A DNA stretch of 64,000 bases. Origin: Azorhizobium oxalatiphilum. GTDB taxonomy: Bacteria; Pseudomonadota; Alphaproteobacteria; Rhizobiales; Xanthobacteraceae. The position numbers were made by a program, and so were the translations under genes. Where the stretch lies: positions 62,001-126,000 of the forward strand of contig NZ_BMCT01000006.1 of assembly GCF_014635325.1 (NCBI RefSeq), written 5' to 3'. The notes under the pieces are model-generated. The model searched no databases. It was not told the origin of the DNA and saw only the letters and a program-made list of their open reading frames with translations. Shown here piece after piece: positions 18,025-27,760 of the stretch. The number at the start of each line of letters is the position of its first letter. Position 1 is the first letter of the stretch.

Positions 18025-21000
18025 TCAGTTCTTCCCGCGTAGCGCCGGATCGCCATAGCCACCGCCCGTGGGGGTGACGATGATCACTGCCTCGCCGGCC
18101 TCCAGCAGGGTCTGGTCGCAGCCTGCCAGCGCCTGCATGGTGCCGTCGTTGCGCCGGACATAGCCCTCGCCCAGCGCGCCCGGCTCGCCGCCGCGAAGGC
18201 CGAAGGGGCGCACGCGGCGGTGGGAGGAGAGCAGCGCGCATTCCATCGGGGTGAGGAAGCGGATGCGGCGATAGGTGCCCCCGCCCGCATTCCACTGCCC
18301 CTTGCCGCCCGAGCCTTCACGCACGTGAAAATCCTCCAGCAGCACGGGGAAGCGCGTCTCCAGCACCTCCGGATCGGTGAGGCGGGAATTGGTCATGTGC
18401 ACATGCACGCCGTCGGTGCCGTCGAAGCCGGGACCGGCGGGCGAGCCGGAGCAGATGGTCTCGTAATACTGGTAGGTCTCGTTGCCGAAGGTGAGGTTGT
18501 TCATGGTGCCCTCGGAGGCCCCCATGGCATCCAGCGCCCCGAACAGGCAGTTGGTGACGGCCTGCGAGGTCTCCACATTGCCCGCCACCACCGCCGCCGG
18601 ATAGCGCGGCGACAGCATGGAGGCCTCCGGCACCACGATGCGGATGGGGCGAAGGCAGCCGGCATTCATGGGGATCTCATCCTCCACCATGACGCGGAAC
18701 ACATAGAGCACCGCCGCGCGGGTGACGGGCTCGGGCGCGTTGAAATTGGTGGGCTGCTGCGGCGAGGTGCCGGTGAAGTCCACGGTCGCCTCGCGCGCCT
18801 CTTTGTCCACGCTGATCTTCACCTTGATGACCGTGCCCTGGTCCATCTCATAGGTGAACTCGCTGTCCGACAGCCGGTCCAGCACCCGCCGCACGCTCTC
18901 GGCGGCATTGTCCTGCACGTGGCCCATATAGGCCTTCACCACATCGAGCCCGAAGGTGGCGATCATCTTGTTGAGCTCGCGCACACCCTTCTCATTGGCG
19001 GCGATCTGCGCCTTGAGATCGGCGACATTCTGCACCGGGTTGCGGGCCGGGTACTTGGCGCCGGTGAGCACGGCGTTCAGTTCCGCCTCGCGGAAATGGC
19101 CCTGATCCACGAGCTTGAAGTTGTCGATATAGACGCCTTCCTCCTCGATGTTGGTGGCCAGCGGGCTCATGGAGCCGGGCGCCACGCCGCCCACATCCGC
19201 ATGGTGGCCGCGCGAGGCGGCCCAGAACAGCAGCTCGGAGCCGTCCGCATTGAACACCGGCGTAACCACCGTGATGTCGGGCAGATGGGTGCCGCCATTA
19301 TAGGGCGCGTTGAGTGCGAACACGTCGCCGGGCTTCACGTCGCCCTTGTTCTCGCGGATCACGGTCTCCACGGAGCGGTCCATGGAGCCCAGATGCACCG
19401 GCATGTGCGGCGCGTTCGCCACCAGTTCGCCGGTGCCGGAGAAGACGGCGCAGGAGAAGTCGAGACGCTCCTTGATGTTCACCGAATAAGCGGTGTTCTG
19501 AAGCGTCACGCCCATCTGCTCGGCGATGGACATGAAGAGATTGTTGAACACCTCCAGCATCACCGGATCGGCCTTGGTGCCGACAGCTCCCGCGCGCTCC
19601 AGCACTTCGGTGCGGGTGAGCAGCAGATGGTCCTTGGGCGTCACTTCCGCACGCCAGCCGGGCTCTACCACCACGGTCTGGTTGGGCTCGATGACGATGG
19701 CCGGCCCCTGCACCGCCATGCCGGGACGGAAGTCCGCGCGCAGCACCACGGGCGCGTCATGCCAGGCGCCGCGCGAGAAGAAGCGGGTGCGCAGCGTCTC
19801 CTTGGGGGCTGAGCCGTCGAGCGCCTGATCGGGCTCGGCGATGCCCGCGCCGCCGCCGGAAGACTGCACCTCGATGGCCTCCACCACGACGGGCTTTTCC
19901 GGCGAGATGAAGCCGAACTGCGAGCGGTGCTTGTCCTCGAATTCCGCCGTCATGGCGGCCACGTCCGCCAGCGTCACCGGGAGCGCGGTGTCCGTGCCCT
20001 CGTAGCGCAGGTGGAGCTTCGCCTCATTGGTCACGGCATCGCCTGTGACGCCCTGGCCGGCGATCTCCGCCATGGTCTCGGCCGTGAGCGCATCGCGCAG
20101 CTGCTCAATGGCCGGCAGCGCTCCCGCCTCCAGGCGCGCCCCCACCGCCTTGGTGCGCAGCGCCCGGATATCGGCGAGGCCCATGCCATAAGCGGAGAGC
20201 AGGCCGGAGAAGGGGTGGATGAGCACGGTCTTCATGCCCAGCGAATCCGCCACGAGGCAGGCGTGCTGGCCGCCCGCGCCGCCGAAGCAGTTGAGCGCAT
20301 AGCGGGTCACGTCATAGCCGCGCTCGACGGAAATCTTCTTGATTGCGTTGGCCATGTTCTCGACAGCGATGGTGACGAAGCCGTCCGCCACCGCCTCGGG
20401 TGCGCGGCCGTCGCCGATCTCCCCCGCCATCGCCTCGAATTTTTGCCGCACGGCGTCGGCATCCAGCGGCGCGTCCTGCGCCGGCCCGAAGATCTTCGGG
20501 AAGAAATCGGGGATCAGCTTGCCCAGCATCACATTGGCATCGGTGACGGCCAGCGGGCCGCCGCGCCGGTAGCAGGCGGGGCCGGGATTGGCGCCGGCGC
20601 TGTCCGGGCCGACGCGGAAACGGGCGCCGTCATAATGCAGGATGGAGCCGCCACCCGCCGCCACCGTGTGGATCTGCATCATGGGCGCGCGGATGCGCAC
20701 GCCGGCCACCTCGGTATCGAAGGCCCGCTCCAGCTCGCCGTCGAAATGGCACACGTCCGTGGAGGTGCCGCCCATGTCGAAGCCGATGATGCGCGGCAGG
20801 CCCGCCAGCTCGCCGGTCTTGGCCGCGCCCACCACGCCGCCGGCCGGGCCGGAGAGCAGGGCATCTTTGCCCTGGAACAGATCGGCGGCGGTGAGACCGC
20901 CGGAGGACATCATGAACATCAGGCGGATGGCGGTGCCGGTGGCGTCCCTGTCCGCCCCCAGCTCGTCCGCCACCTGCTTCACGTAGCGGCGCAGGATGGG

Positions 21001-21669
21001 CGAGAGATAGGCGTCCACCACCGTCGTGTCGCCCCGGCCCACCAGCTTGATGAGCGGCGACACCTCATGGGAGACGGAGACCTGCGCGAAGCCCATCTCG
21101 CGCGCAAGGCCGGCCACCATGGCCTCGTGCGCCGGATAGCGGTAGCCGTGCATGAAGACAATGGCCACCGCGTCGATGCCATCAGCCTTGGCAGCCTCAA
21201 GGCCCGCCCGCACGGCGGCGAGATCGGGGGCCTGCTCCACCGTGCCGTCGGCGCGCACGCGCTCAGCCACTTCCAGCACGCGCTCGAACAGCATGTCCGG
21301 CTTCACGATCTTCTTGGCGAAGATCTTCGGGCGCGCCTGATAGCCGATCTTGAGCGCATCCCTGAAGCCGGAGGTCGTCACCAGCAGCGTGCGGTCGCCC
21401 TTGCGCTCCAGCAGGGCATTGGTGGCCACCGTCGTGCCCATCTTCACGGCAGAGACCAGCCCTGTGGGGATGGCCGCGCCCGCCTTCAGGCCCAGCAGTT
21501 CGCGGATGCCATGCACCGCCGCGTCCTTGTAGGCCTCCGGATTTTCCGAGAGCACCTTGTGCGCCACCAGCGCGCCATCGGGCTTGCGGCCGACGATGTC
21601 GGTGAAGGTGCCGCCCCGGTCGATCCAGAATTCCCAGGTGGCGCGAGCTTCCGGCGCGGGGGTGGTCAT
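18025..21669 (-). CDS. HyuA-HyuB fused hydantoinase / 5-oxoprolinase family protein
   Basis: ATP-dependent cyclic-amide hydrolase family, such as 5-oxoprolinase or N-methylhydantoinase; the substrate cannot be fixed from sequence. The 1214-residue product combines HyuA (about residues 1-690) and HyuB (about 700-1210) in one chain, as in eukaryotic-type OPLAH. HyuA starts with the ASKHA-like motif [13 protein letters not shown] and has [18 protein letters not shown] near 290. HyuB has [20 protein letters not shown] and a C-terminal GGGYGDPA end. ATG 21669 follows AAGGAGC; an alternate ATG at 21687 lacks a site. It is divergent from a MarR-like gene that may regulate it. Confidence 0.9.
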   Translation of the reverse strand: MTTPAPEARATWEFWIDRGGTFTDIVGRKPDGALVAHKVLSENPEAYKDAAVHGIRELLGLKAGAAIPTGLVSAVKMGTTVATNALLERKGDRTLLVTTSGFRDALKIGYQARPKIFAKKIVKPDMLFERVLEVAERVRADGTVEQAPDLAAVRAGLEAAKADGIDAVAIVFMHGYRYPAHEAMVAGLAREMGFAQVSVSHEVSPLIKLVGRGDTTVVDAYLSPILRRYVKQVADELGADRDATGTAIRLMFMMSSGGLTAADLFQGKDALLSGPAGGVVGAAKTGELAGLPRIIGFDMGGTSTDVCHFDGELERAFDTEVAGVRIRAPMMQIHTVAAGGGSILHYDGARFRVGPDSAGANPGPACYRRGGPLAVTDANVMLGKLIPDFFPKIFGPAQDAPLDADAVRQKFEAMAGEIGDGRAPEAVADGFVTIAVENMANAIKKISVERGYDVTRYALNCFGGAGGQHACLVADSLGMKTVLIHPFSGLLSAYGMGLADIRALRTKAVGARLEAGALPAIEQLRDALTAETMAEIAGQGVTGDAVTNEAKLHLRYEGTDTALPVTLADVAAMTAEFEDKHRSQFGFISPEKPVVVEAIEVQSSGGGAGIAEPDQALDGSAPKETLRTRFFSRGAWHDAPVVLRADFRPGMAVQGPAIVIEPNQTVVVEPGWRAEVTPKDHLLLTRTEVLERAGAVGTKADPVMLEVFNNLFMSIAEQMGVTLQNTAYSVNIKERLDFSCAVFSGTGELVANAPHMPVHLGSMDRSVETVIRENKGDVKPGDVFALNAPYNGGTHLPDITVVTPVFNADGSELLFWAASRGHHADVGGVAPGSMSPLATNIEEEGVYIDNFKLVDQGHFREAELNAVLTGAKYPARNPVQNVADLKAQIAANEKGVRELNKMIATFGLDVVKAYMGHVQDNAAESVRRVLDRLSDSEFTYEMDQGTVIKVKISVDKEAREATVDFTGTSPQQPTNFNAPEPVTRAAVLYVFRVMVEDEIPMNAGCLRPIRIVVPEASMLSPRYPAAVVAGNVETSQAVTNCLFGALDAMGASEGTMNNLTFGNETYQYYETICSGSPAGPGFDGTDGVHVHMTNSRLTDPEVLETRFPVLLEDFHVREGSGGKGQWNAGGGTYRRIRFLTPMECALLSSHRRVRPFGLRGGEPGALGEGYVRRNDGTMQALAGCDQTLLEAGEAVIIVTPTGGGYGDPALRGKN

Positions 21670-21786
21670 CGGGGATGCTCCTTGCATGGCACGCTCTTTG
21701 CGTCACGGGAGGGCCGGCATTCCGCAGCAGAACACGCGTGCCGGCGCCTGATCTCCCTTCGAGCAAAATCACGCGGCCGACAGCTC

Positions 21787-21803
21787 GTCAACGATTTGTT
21801 GAC
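21787..21803. promoter_or_regulatory. Palindromic candidate operator GTCAAC-N5-GTTGAC
   Basis: A perfect 6-bp inverted repeat with a 5-bp spacer lies in the 283-base region between the divergent hydantoinase and MarR-like genes. The right arm also forms TTGACA, a good -35 hexamer for the plus-strand regulator gene. This is the expected location for MarR-type autoregulation. No binding evidence can be seen from sequence. Confidence 0.5.
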
Positions 21804-21952
21804 AAGACATGAAAATGACACAAACTTGACGCGGTTTCGACACTTCGGCTGCCGGCTTCCCACGCGATCGGGAGCGATCGTCTTGCACGGCCGGGCGACC
21901 GGCGGCATGAAAGCAGGCGTCGGCGCTGCCGGCACGGAAGCGGAGTGCCCCC

Positions 21953-22495
21953 ATGACCAAGCGCGCGACAGACGACACCATAAAGCCCCCGCCGGGCCTC
22001 TCCATCGTGTCTTCCGCGCATCTGGCCGAGGGCGCGCTGCCGGCGCTGTCCGAGGTGGAATTCGGCCTCAACATGATTTCCCACGCCTATGGCCGCTGGA
22101 TGGTCCGCTGCATGGCGGCGGCGGGCGTGCCGGACCTCTCCGCGCTGGACGTGCAGGTGCTGCACCATGTGGTGCATCGCGACCGGCCCAAGACCATCGC
22201 CGACCTGTGCCTCGTGCTCGATGTGGAGGACACCCACCTCATCACCTATGCCGCGAAGAAGCTGCAGGCGCTGGGCCTTGTCTCGGCGGGCCGGCGCGGC
22301 AAGGAGAAGACCCTGTCCGCCACCGCCGCCGGCACCAAGGCCTGCGCGCGCTATCGCGAGGTGCGCGAGGCCCTGCTCTCCACGGCGGTGGCCGCCACTG
22401 GCATCACGCCGGACAAATTGTCGGAGCTGGCCGCCGTGCTGCGTGCCCTCTCCGGCCATTACGATCAGGCCGCCCGCTCCGCCGCCAGCCTGTGA
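21953..22495 (+). CDS. MarR-like winged-helix transcriptional regulator
   Basis: A 180-residue DNA-binding protein. A central winged-helix domain (about residues 60-130) includes LSALDVQVLHHVVHRDRPKT, a recognition region around VEDTHLITYAAKKL, and a wing SAGRRGKEKTLSATAAG. Helices on both sides (LNMISHAYGRWMVRCMAAAG and the C-terminal helix) would form the dimer interface. It matches the COG5631-type predicted MarR regulators often found beside amide or hydantoin catabolic genes. Divergent from the HyuA-HyuB gene; the palindrome between them is a likely target. Confidence 0.82.
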   Translation: MTKRATDDTIKPPPGLSIVSSAHLAEGALPALSEVEFGLNMISHAYGRWMVRCMAAAGVPDLSALDVQVLHHVVHRDRPKTIADLCLVLDVEDTHLITYAAKKLQALGLVSAGRRGKEKTLSATAAGTKACARYREVREALLSTAVAATGITPDKLSELAAVLRALSGHYDQAARSAASL

Positions 22496-22580
22496 GGGCG
22501 CACCGGAGCGTGATCGCGCACCGCATGGCGTCGCGCCGCCGGGCGTGGAATCATGGGGACATGAGAGGATGGTTTCACCC

Positions 22581-23042
22581 ATGAGGGGCACGCGCGGCTT
22601 CGGCGGACGTCCGCACACCGGCGGCTGGCACCCGATCGCCCGCCGGCTGGCGCTGCTTCTGCTCGCGCTGCTGGTGGCGATGGGTGTGACGCCGGCCGCC
22701 ATGGCCTGCGCGCCGTCCGGCGTGGCGGGCAGCCAGGCAGCCGGCGTGGCGACGCACCATGCTCATGGGATGGACGCCGCCGCGACGGCAGCCGCCCCCC
22801 ATCCCGCAGCCTCACACGCCGCTGCCTCCCATGCCCCTGCCTCACATGGCCCCGTCTCACATGGCCATGAAGGCCCGGCCGCCTGCGGCCATCTGAGCTG
22901 CCCCGCCTGTCTTGCCCGCCTGCCGGGCGCGCCGGAAGCGCCATCCGTGGCCACCCGCGCCCAACTCATGCTGCACGGCCTCGCGCTGCTGCCCGCCGGC
23001 ATCACCCCCGCGCCGCCCCGCGCGCCGCCCAGAGCCGCCTGA
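22581..23042 (+). CDS. Small His-rich exported protein (DUF2946-like)
   Basis: A 153-residue protein with a basic N-terminus and one hydrophobic segment (about residues 20-42, LALLLLALLVAMGVTPAAMA) that acts as signal or anchor. The mature part is Ala/His-rich, with repeated SHAxxSH units (ASHAPASHGPVSHGHEG) and a Cys pair CGHLSCPAC. This composition fits the DUF2946 type of small metal-associated proteins. It ends 87 bases before a multicopper oxidase gene on the same strand, which supports a copper-related role. The start could also be ATG 22569. No catalytic domain is visible. Confidence 0.65.
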   Translation: MRGTRGFGGRPHTGGWHPIARRLALLLLALLVAMGVTPAAMACAPSGVAGSQAAGVATHHAHGMDAAATAAAPHPAASHAAASHAPASHGPVSHGHEGPAACGHLSCPACLARLPGAPEAPSVATRAQLMLHGLALLPAGITPAPPRAPPRAA

Positions 23043-23129
23043 CGCTCCCGCGAACCAACCGCCGCAGGCGCCCCGCGCCACGGCACACTTTCGCCTGAGG
23101 GCCGGCCGCGCCGGACCCGTCAGAAGGAC

Positions 23130-24668
23130 ATGGTCATGACCTCTTTTCACCTGAACCGCCGTGCGCTGCTGCTGGGCGCGCTCGCCAGCAGCGCCCCCGC
23201 TTTCGCCACCGCCCGCGCGCAGCCCGCCGGTTCGCCGCCCACCGGTTCGCCACCTCAGGCGCTCGCCGTCACCCGCCGCACCATCGAGGTGAACGGCAAG
23301 GCCGCCAGCGTCTATGGCCTCGGCCGGGAGGATGGCGCGCCCGGCCTCGTGCTCGATGCCGACAGCCGCTTCTCGGTCGCCCTCACCAACAAGGGCGATG
23401 CGCCCACCCTCGTGCACTGGCACGGCCTCACCCCGCCATGGGCGCAGGATGGCGTGCCGGACCTGCCCGCCCCCATGCTCGCGGTGGGCGAAACCCGCAC
23501 CTATGATTTTCCGTCAGGCCCGGGCGGCACCCACTGGATGCATGCCCACACCCTGCAGGAGCAGAGCCTGCTCGCCGCCCCGCTGATCGTGCGCACCGCC
23601 GCCGACCGTGCGGCGGACGAGCAGGAGGTGGTGGTGCTGCTGCACGACTTCTCCTTCACCCCCGCCGAGGAACTGCTGGCGCGCCTGCGCGGCCCCGCCG
23701 GGAGCGCCATGAGCCATGGGGGCATGAACCATGGAGCCATGAACCACGCAGGGATGAACCACGGGACCATGTCGGGCATGGCCGGGATGAACCATGGCTC
23801 AATGAACCATGGTTCGATGAATCATGGCGGCGCGTCTCATGCCGGCATGTCTCACGGCGCGGGCGGCATGGACCTGAACGACATCGAGTTCGATGCCTAT
23901 CTCGCCAATGACCGCACGCTGGATGATCCGCAGGTGGTGCGGGTGGAGCGCGGCGGCCGGGTGCGCCTGCGGCTCATCAACGGCGCCACCGCCACCGCCT
24001 TCACCCTCGACACCGGCGCGCTGGAGGGCCAGCTCATCGCCGTGGACGGCCAGCCCGTCGTCCCCGTGACGGGCCGTCGCTTCCCGGTGGTGATGGGCCA
24101 GCGCATCGACCTGCGCCTCACCCTGCCGAAGGATGGCGGGGCCTTTCCGCTGCTGGCCCTGCGCGAAGGCGCGCGCGAGCGCACCGGCCTCATCCTCGCC
24201 ACGCCCGGCGCGGCGGTGGCGAAGATCCCCACCTCCGGCAGTGCCACCGGCCCGGTGGTGGACCTCGCGCTGGAGGAGAGGCTGTGGGCGGTCGATACCC
24301 TGCCCGTGCTCAAGCCGGACCGCCAGCTGGCGGTGTCGCTCTCCGGCGAGATGGCGGGCTATGACTGGCGCATTGGCGACGGCGCGCCGCTCACCGTGAA
24401 GCGCGGCGAGCGGGTGGAGATCGCCATGCGCAACACCTCCATGATGATGCATCCCATGCATCTGCACGGGCATCATTTCCAGGTGGTGGAGATCAACGGC
24501 AAGCGCGTCTCGGGCGCCATGCGCGATACGGTGGCGGTGCCGCCCATGACGAGCGTCACCATCGCCTTCGATACCGGCAATCCCGGCCGCTGGCCCTTCC
24601 ATTGCCACCACCTCTACCACATGGTCGCCGGCATGATGTCGTTCGTGGCCTATGAGGGCGTCGGCTGA
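23130..24668 (+). CDS. CopA-like multicopper oxidase with Met/His-rich segment
   Basis: Periplasmic multicopper oxidase, likely cuprous oxidase or copper-resistance type. The 512-residue product has a Tat-like signal (NRRALLLGALASSAP). Copper ligands appear as HWHGLTPP (near 97), HWMHAHTLQEQ (near 135), HPMHLHGHHFQVV (near 447), and HCHHLYHMVAGM near the C-terminus. The last supplies the Cys and Met ligands of the type 1 site. Residues about 193-247 form a Met/His-rich insertion of repeated MNHGxM units, expected to bind Cu(I). The first codon may be ATG 23130 or 23136; AGAAGGAC precedes both. It pairs with the His-rich small protein upstream. Confidence 0.92.
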   Translation: MVMTSFHLNRRALLLGALASSAPAFATARAQPAGSPPTGSPPQALAVTRRTIEVNGKAASVYGLGREDGAPGLVLDADSRFSVALTNKGDAPTLVHWHGLTPPWAQDGVPDLPAPMLAVGETRTYDFPSGPGGTHWMHAHTLQEQSLLAAPLIVRTAADRAADEQEVVVLLHDFSFTPAEELLARLRGPAGSAMSHGGMNHGAMNHAGMNHGTMSGMAGMNHGSMNHGSMNHGGASHAGMSHGAGGMDLNDIEFDAYLANDRTLDDPQVVRVERGGRVRLRLINGATATAFTLDTGALEGQLIAVDGQPVVPVTGRRFPVVMGQRIDLRLTLPKDGGAFPLLALREGARERTGLILATPGAAVAKIPTSGSATGPVVDLALEERLWAVDTLPVLKPDRQLAVSLSGEMAGYDWRIGDGAPLTVKRGERVEIAMRNTSMMMHPMHLHGHHFQVVEINGKRVSGAMRDTVAVPPMTSVTIAFDTGNPGRWPFHCHHLYHMVAGMMSFVAYEGVG

Positions 24669-24677
24669 GCGGCCGAG

Positions 24678-24701
24678 GGGTGGGGCCGAACGGCCCCGCC
24701 C
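24678..24701 (+). terminator. GC-rich hairpin after multicopper oxidase
   Basis: GGGTGGGGCCG pairs with CGGCCCCGCCC (one G-T wobble) just after the oxidase stop. No T-run follows, so it is a possible but unproven terminator. Confidence 0.5.
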
Positions 24702-24762
24702 GGGCCGCCTCATGGGAAGGTGATTTCCGCCCGCCCCGCACCTGTCCCTAGGATCGGCGGCG

Positions 24763-25761
24763 ATGATGTCCTCAGGTCTCTCGCGCCGGACCTTCTCCGG
24801 CGCCCTTCTCACCGGCCTCGCCGCCCCCGCTCTGGCGCGGGCGGCGGATGCCCCCGCCGACGCCGTCCGCGACGCCATCCGCCATCTGGACCAGCTGCAT
24901 ACCCTTCAGGTCCAGCGCGGCGACGCGGTGGTGGTGGCGCAGGTGCGGCGCGGGCCGGGGCTCGCCCGTCCCGCCAACATCAAATCCTGCTCCAAGAGCC
25001 TCGTCGCCTTGCTGCTCGGCACCGCCATCGCGCGCGGCGAGATCGGGGACGTGCACGCCCGGCTCGCCGATGTGGCGCCCCGCCTCATCCCCGGCGATGC
25101 CACGGCGGGCGTGGGCGATCTGACCATGGAGGATCTGGTGACGCTGCGCGCCGGGCTCGCGCGCACCTCCGGTCCCGGCTATGGCGGCTTCGTCTCGGCG
25201 TCCAACTGGGTCTCCTACGTGCTCACCCGCCCCATGGAGGACCAGCCCGGCGGACGCATGCTCTATTCCACCGGCACCACCCATGTGCTCGGCGCGGTGC
25301 TCGCCACCGTCACCGGCAAGAGCCTGCTGACGCTGGCCCGCGAACGGCTGGCACCCGCCGTGGGCGAAACCTTCGGGCCGTGGACGCAGGACCCGCAGGG
25401 CTTCTATCTCGGCGGCAACGACATGGCGCTGACACCCCGCGCCATGCTGCGCCTGGCCGTGCTGATGCGCGACGGTGGCCGGCACGACGGCCGGGAGCTG
25501 CTGCCCGCCGACTGGCTCAAGGCCTCGCTTACCCCGCGCACCCAATCCCCCTATTCCGGCCTCTCCTACGGCTATGGCTGGTTCCTCAGCCCCTCGGGCT
25601 ATGTGATCGCGCGCGGCTATGGCGGGCAGATCATCGCCGCCCATGCGGAGCGCCGCATCGCCGTGGCCATCACCTCCGATACCGGCCGCCCCGCCCGCTC
25701 CGAAGGCTATTTCGGGGATCTCATGCAGCTGCTGGACGGCCCCGTGCTTGAACTGGCCTGA
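24763..25761 (+). CDS. Class C beta-lactamase-like serine hydrolase
   Basis: Exported serine hydrolase of the beta-lactamase/PBP-like (PF00144) fold. The 332-residue product begins with a Tat-like signal (LSRRTFSGALLTGLAAPALARA). The catalytic SxxK is in NIKSCSKSLVALLLG (Ser and Lys about residues 76-79). The second motif, normally YxN, reads YSTGTTH near residue 168. The third is probably the C-terminal strand region around HAERRIAVAITSD. Substrate is unknown; such proteins include esterases and D-aminopeptidases as well as lactamases. It lies alone between the oxidase gene and the sigma-factor gene. Confidence 0.85.
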   Translation: MMSSGLSRRTFSGALLTGLAAPALARAADAPADAVRDAIRHLDQLHTLQVQRGDAVVVAQVRRGPGLARPANIKSCSKSLVALLLGTAIARGEIGDVHARLADVAPRLIPGDATAGVGDLTMEDLVTLRAGLARTSGPGYGGFVSASNWVSYVLTRPMEDQPGGRMLYSTGTTHVLGAVLATVTGKSLLTLARERLAPAVGETFGPWTQDPQGFYLGGNDMALTPRAMLRLAVLMRDGGRHDGRELLPADWLKASLTPRTQSPYSGLSYGYGWFLSPSGYVIARGYGGQIIAAHAERRIAVAITSDTGRPARSEGYFGDLMQLLDGPVLELA

Positions 25762-25964
25762 CCTGTGTCCTCGGGAACACATGTCCGTGTAGCCACTACG
25801 GGCCACGGCATCGTTTTCCGCCGGAAAATCGCCGTTCGCAGGCTCCGGTCCGGCAACCATGGAACCGATCTAAATCATCGCAGTTGCGCGACTTTGTTGA
25901 TCTCCCTAGACCGAAAAAAACCGTTGCGCGGGGGAAAACGCGGTTCGGACTTCAGGTGGCTGGT

Positions 25965-26480
25965 GTGGACAAACTCAATCTCGGAAAACTGGCGGCTGCC
26001 TTCACGCAGATGCGGCCACGGCTTGAGGCGGCGGCCCGCGCCCGCACCGGCTGCCGGGCCACCGCCGAAGACCTGATCCAGGATACCTGGCTCAAGCTGG
26101 AGGCCAGCTCCACCGATCAGCCGATCAGCAATCCCGGCGGCTTCATCGCCCATATCGCGCGCTACACGGTCATTGATCACCTGCGCAAGGAACGCCGCCG
26201 CAGCGAGATCGACGCGGAAGTCTCCGGCATCCTGTGGGACGGCATGGACGAGGTGTCGCCCGATCGCGTGCTGGACGGCAAGGCCCGGCTGTGCGCGGTG
26301 CTGAACGCCCTTCGGGAAATGCCCGAGCGCACCCGCACCATCTTCCTGATGAACCGCCTCGACCGCGTGCCCCATCGCCGGATCGCGGAACAGTTCGGCA
26401 TCAGCGACGAGGCGGTCTATTATCACATCCGCCGCGCGCTGGAGCGCCTCGCGCAGGTGCGCGACGCCGAGAAGGACTGA
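25965..26480 (+). CDS. FecI-like ECF sigma factor
   Basis: RNA polymerase sigma factor (iron-responsive ECF type) of about 171 residues. Region 2 includes TAEDLIQDTWLKLEAS and FIAHIARYTVIDHLRKERRR; region 4 includes ALREMPERTRTIFLMNRLDR followed by the HTH IAEQFGISDEAVYYHIRRAL. The start is uncertain: GTG 25965 has AGG at suitable spacing, GTG 25956 is also possible, and a TTG at 25884 would add residues not typical of the family. FecR and an STN-bearing receptor follow, so it is expected to be activated from the cell surface and to drive this operon. Confidence 0.87.
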   Translation: MDKLNLGKLAAAFTQMRPRLEAAARARTGCRATAEDLIQDTWLKLEASSTDQPISNPGGFIAHIARYTVIDHLRKERRRSEIDAEVSGILWDGMDEVSPDRVLDGKARLCAVLNALREMPERTRTIFLMNRLDRVPHRRIAEQFGISDEAVYYHIRRALERLAQVRDAEKD

Positions 26481-26507
26481 AGAGCCCGGAAGGACTGAAG
26501 AGCCCGG
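26472..26507 (+). repeat. 18-bp tandem duplication spanning the sigma-factor stop
   Basis: AAGGACTGAAGAGCCCGG occurs twice in perfect tandem. The first copy contains the last two codons and the stop of the sigma-factor gene, so the second copy carries a fossil Lys-Asp-stop outside the reading frame's end. Probably a replication-slippage duplication with no effect on the protein. Confidence 0.9.
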
Positions 26508-26610
26508 CGCCAGCGACGGAACAGCGCGCAAAGCACTGGGCACCGGAGGGGCTGCTCGGGTTATAAGAACGAAATGCCGATCCCGGCCCACCCGCCAACC
26601 AGCCGAACGC

Positions 26611-27612
26611 ATGGACGACCGACGCCAACGCCAAGCGATCGACAAGGACCCGACGATCGACCGCGGCATCGCCCTTGATGCGCGCGACTGGATCGTGCGC
26701 CTGACGTCCGGCGATGTCAGCGCGGCCGAGCTGGCGCAGTTCCGGCAGTGGTGCGCCCGCTCGCCCCAGCACCAGCGCGCCTTCGCGCAGGAGCGGGCCT
26801 TCTGGCACGAGCTTCAGGGCCTCGGCAGCACCGCCCCGCAGATGGCCGGGCCTCGGGCGCGCCCCGCGCGCATGGGGCGGCGGGTGTTTCTGGCCGGCAC
26901 CGGCGCCGCAGCGGTGGCCGCCTCCGCAGCCCTCGTCGCGCCCCGGCTGGAAGCATGGTGGCAGGCCGATTACACCACCGCCATCGGCCAGCAGGCGGAG
27001 ATTGCTTTGCCCGACGGCTCCATCGCCAATCTGAACACGGACAGCGCCATCGCGCTGGCCTTCTCGCCCACGTTCCGGCTGGTGCGCCTCCTGAAGGGCG
27101 AAGCGGAATTCACCGTCCGCCCGGACGCGTCCGCGCCCTTCCGCGTGGCGGCGCTGGGCGGCAACAGCGATGCCACCGGCACGGTCTTCGCGGTGAAGAG
27201 CTTCGGGAACCTCGCCACCGTCACGGTGTCGGAAGGCGCGGTGCGCGTGACCGGCCCCGCCGCCCCCGACGCACGCCCGGACGCCGCCGCCGGCATACTG
27301 CTGAGCAGCGCTCAACAGACCTCCTACCACCCCGGCGCACCGCCCGCCCCGGCTGCGCCGGCCGATACCGGCATGGCGCTGGCGTGGCGCAGCGGCCGGG
27401 TGATCTTCGAGGGCCGCCCCTTCGCCAGCGCCATCGACGAGCTGGGCCGCTACGTGGCCGAGCCCATCATGCTGGGGCCGGGCGTGGCGCGGCAGGAGCC
27501 GGTGAGCGCCATCTTCTCCACGGCGGACGCGCTTTCGGCGGTGGAGGCCGTCGCCCGCACCCAACATCTGACCGTGCGCCGCATCCCCCGCGTGATGATC
27601 CTCATCACCTGA
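26611..27612 (+). CDS. FecR-family anti-sigma regulator
   Basis: Inner-membrane signal transducer that holds or activates the ECF sigma factor in response to the receptor. The 333-residue product has an N-terminal cytoplasmic DUF4880 segment (about residues 14-70, ending QHQRAFAQERAFWHEL), one membrane helix (about 90-112, VFLAGTGAAAVAASAALVAP), the periplasmic FecR domain (about 130-225, including GQQAEIALPDGSIANLNTDS), and a C-terminal region that resembles the STN-interacting DUF4974 (about 255-330). Gene order sigma-FecR-receptor is the standard cell-surface signalling cassette. Confidence 0.93.
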   Translation: MDDRRQRQAIDKDPTIDRGIALDARDWIVRLTSGDVSAAELAQFRQWCARSPQHQRAFAQERAFWHELQGLGSTAPQMAGPRARPARMGRRVFLAGTGAAAVAASAALVAPRLEAWWQADYTTAIGQQAEIALPDGSIANLNTDSAIALAFSPTFRLVRLLKGEAEFTVRPDASAPFRVAALGGNSDATGTVFAVKSFGNLATVTVSEGAVRVTGPAAPDARPDAAAGILLSSAQQTSYHPGAPPAPAAPADTGMALAWRSGRVIFEGRPFASAIDELGRYVAEPIMLGPGVARQEPVSAIFSTADALSAVEAVARTQHLTVRRIPRVMILIT

Positions 27613-27760
27613 AGCGCACTTTTTTCGAAAAATCGCATCCAGCCCTTTAGGCAATCGCGCCCCTCACCCGGCATGGAGATGAAGGGCCTAAGGCCTGACG
27701 TCCATCAGACCCTTCGATCCGCGCCCCGATGGGCGCGCCATTCAAGGGAGTCTGGGCAAG

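Noticed and set aside
19927-22584. 885-codon open frame on the plus strand
   Set aside because: Runs antisense through the HyuA-HyuB gene and out of frame through the MarR-like gene, both of which have clear family motifs.
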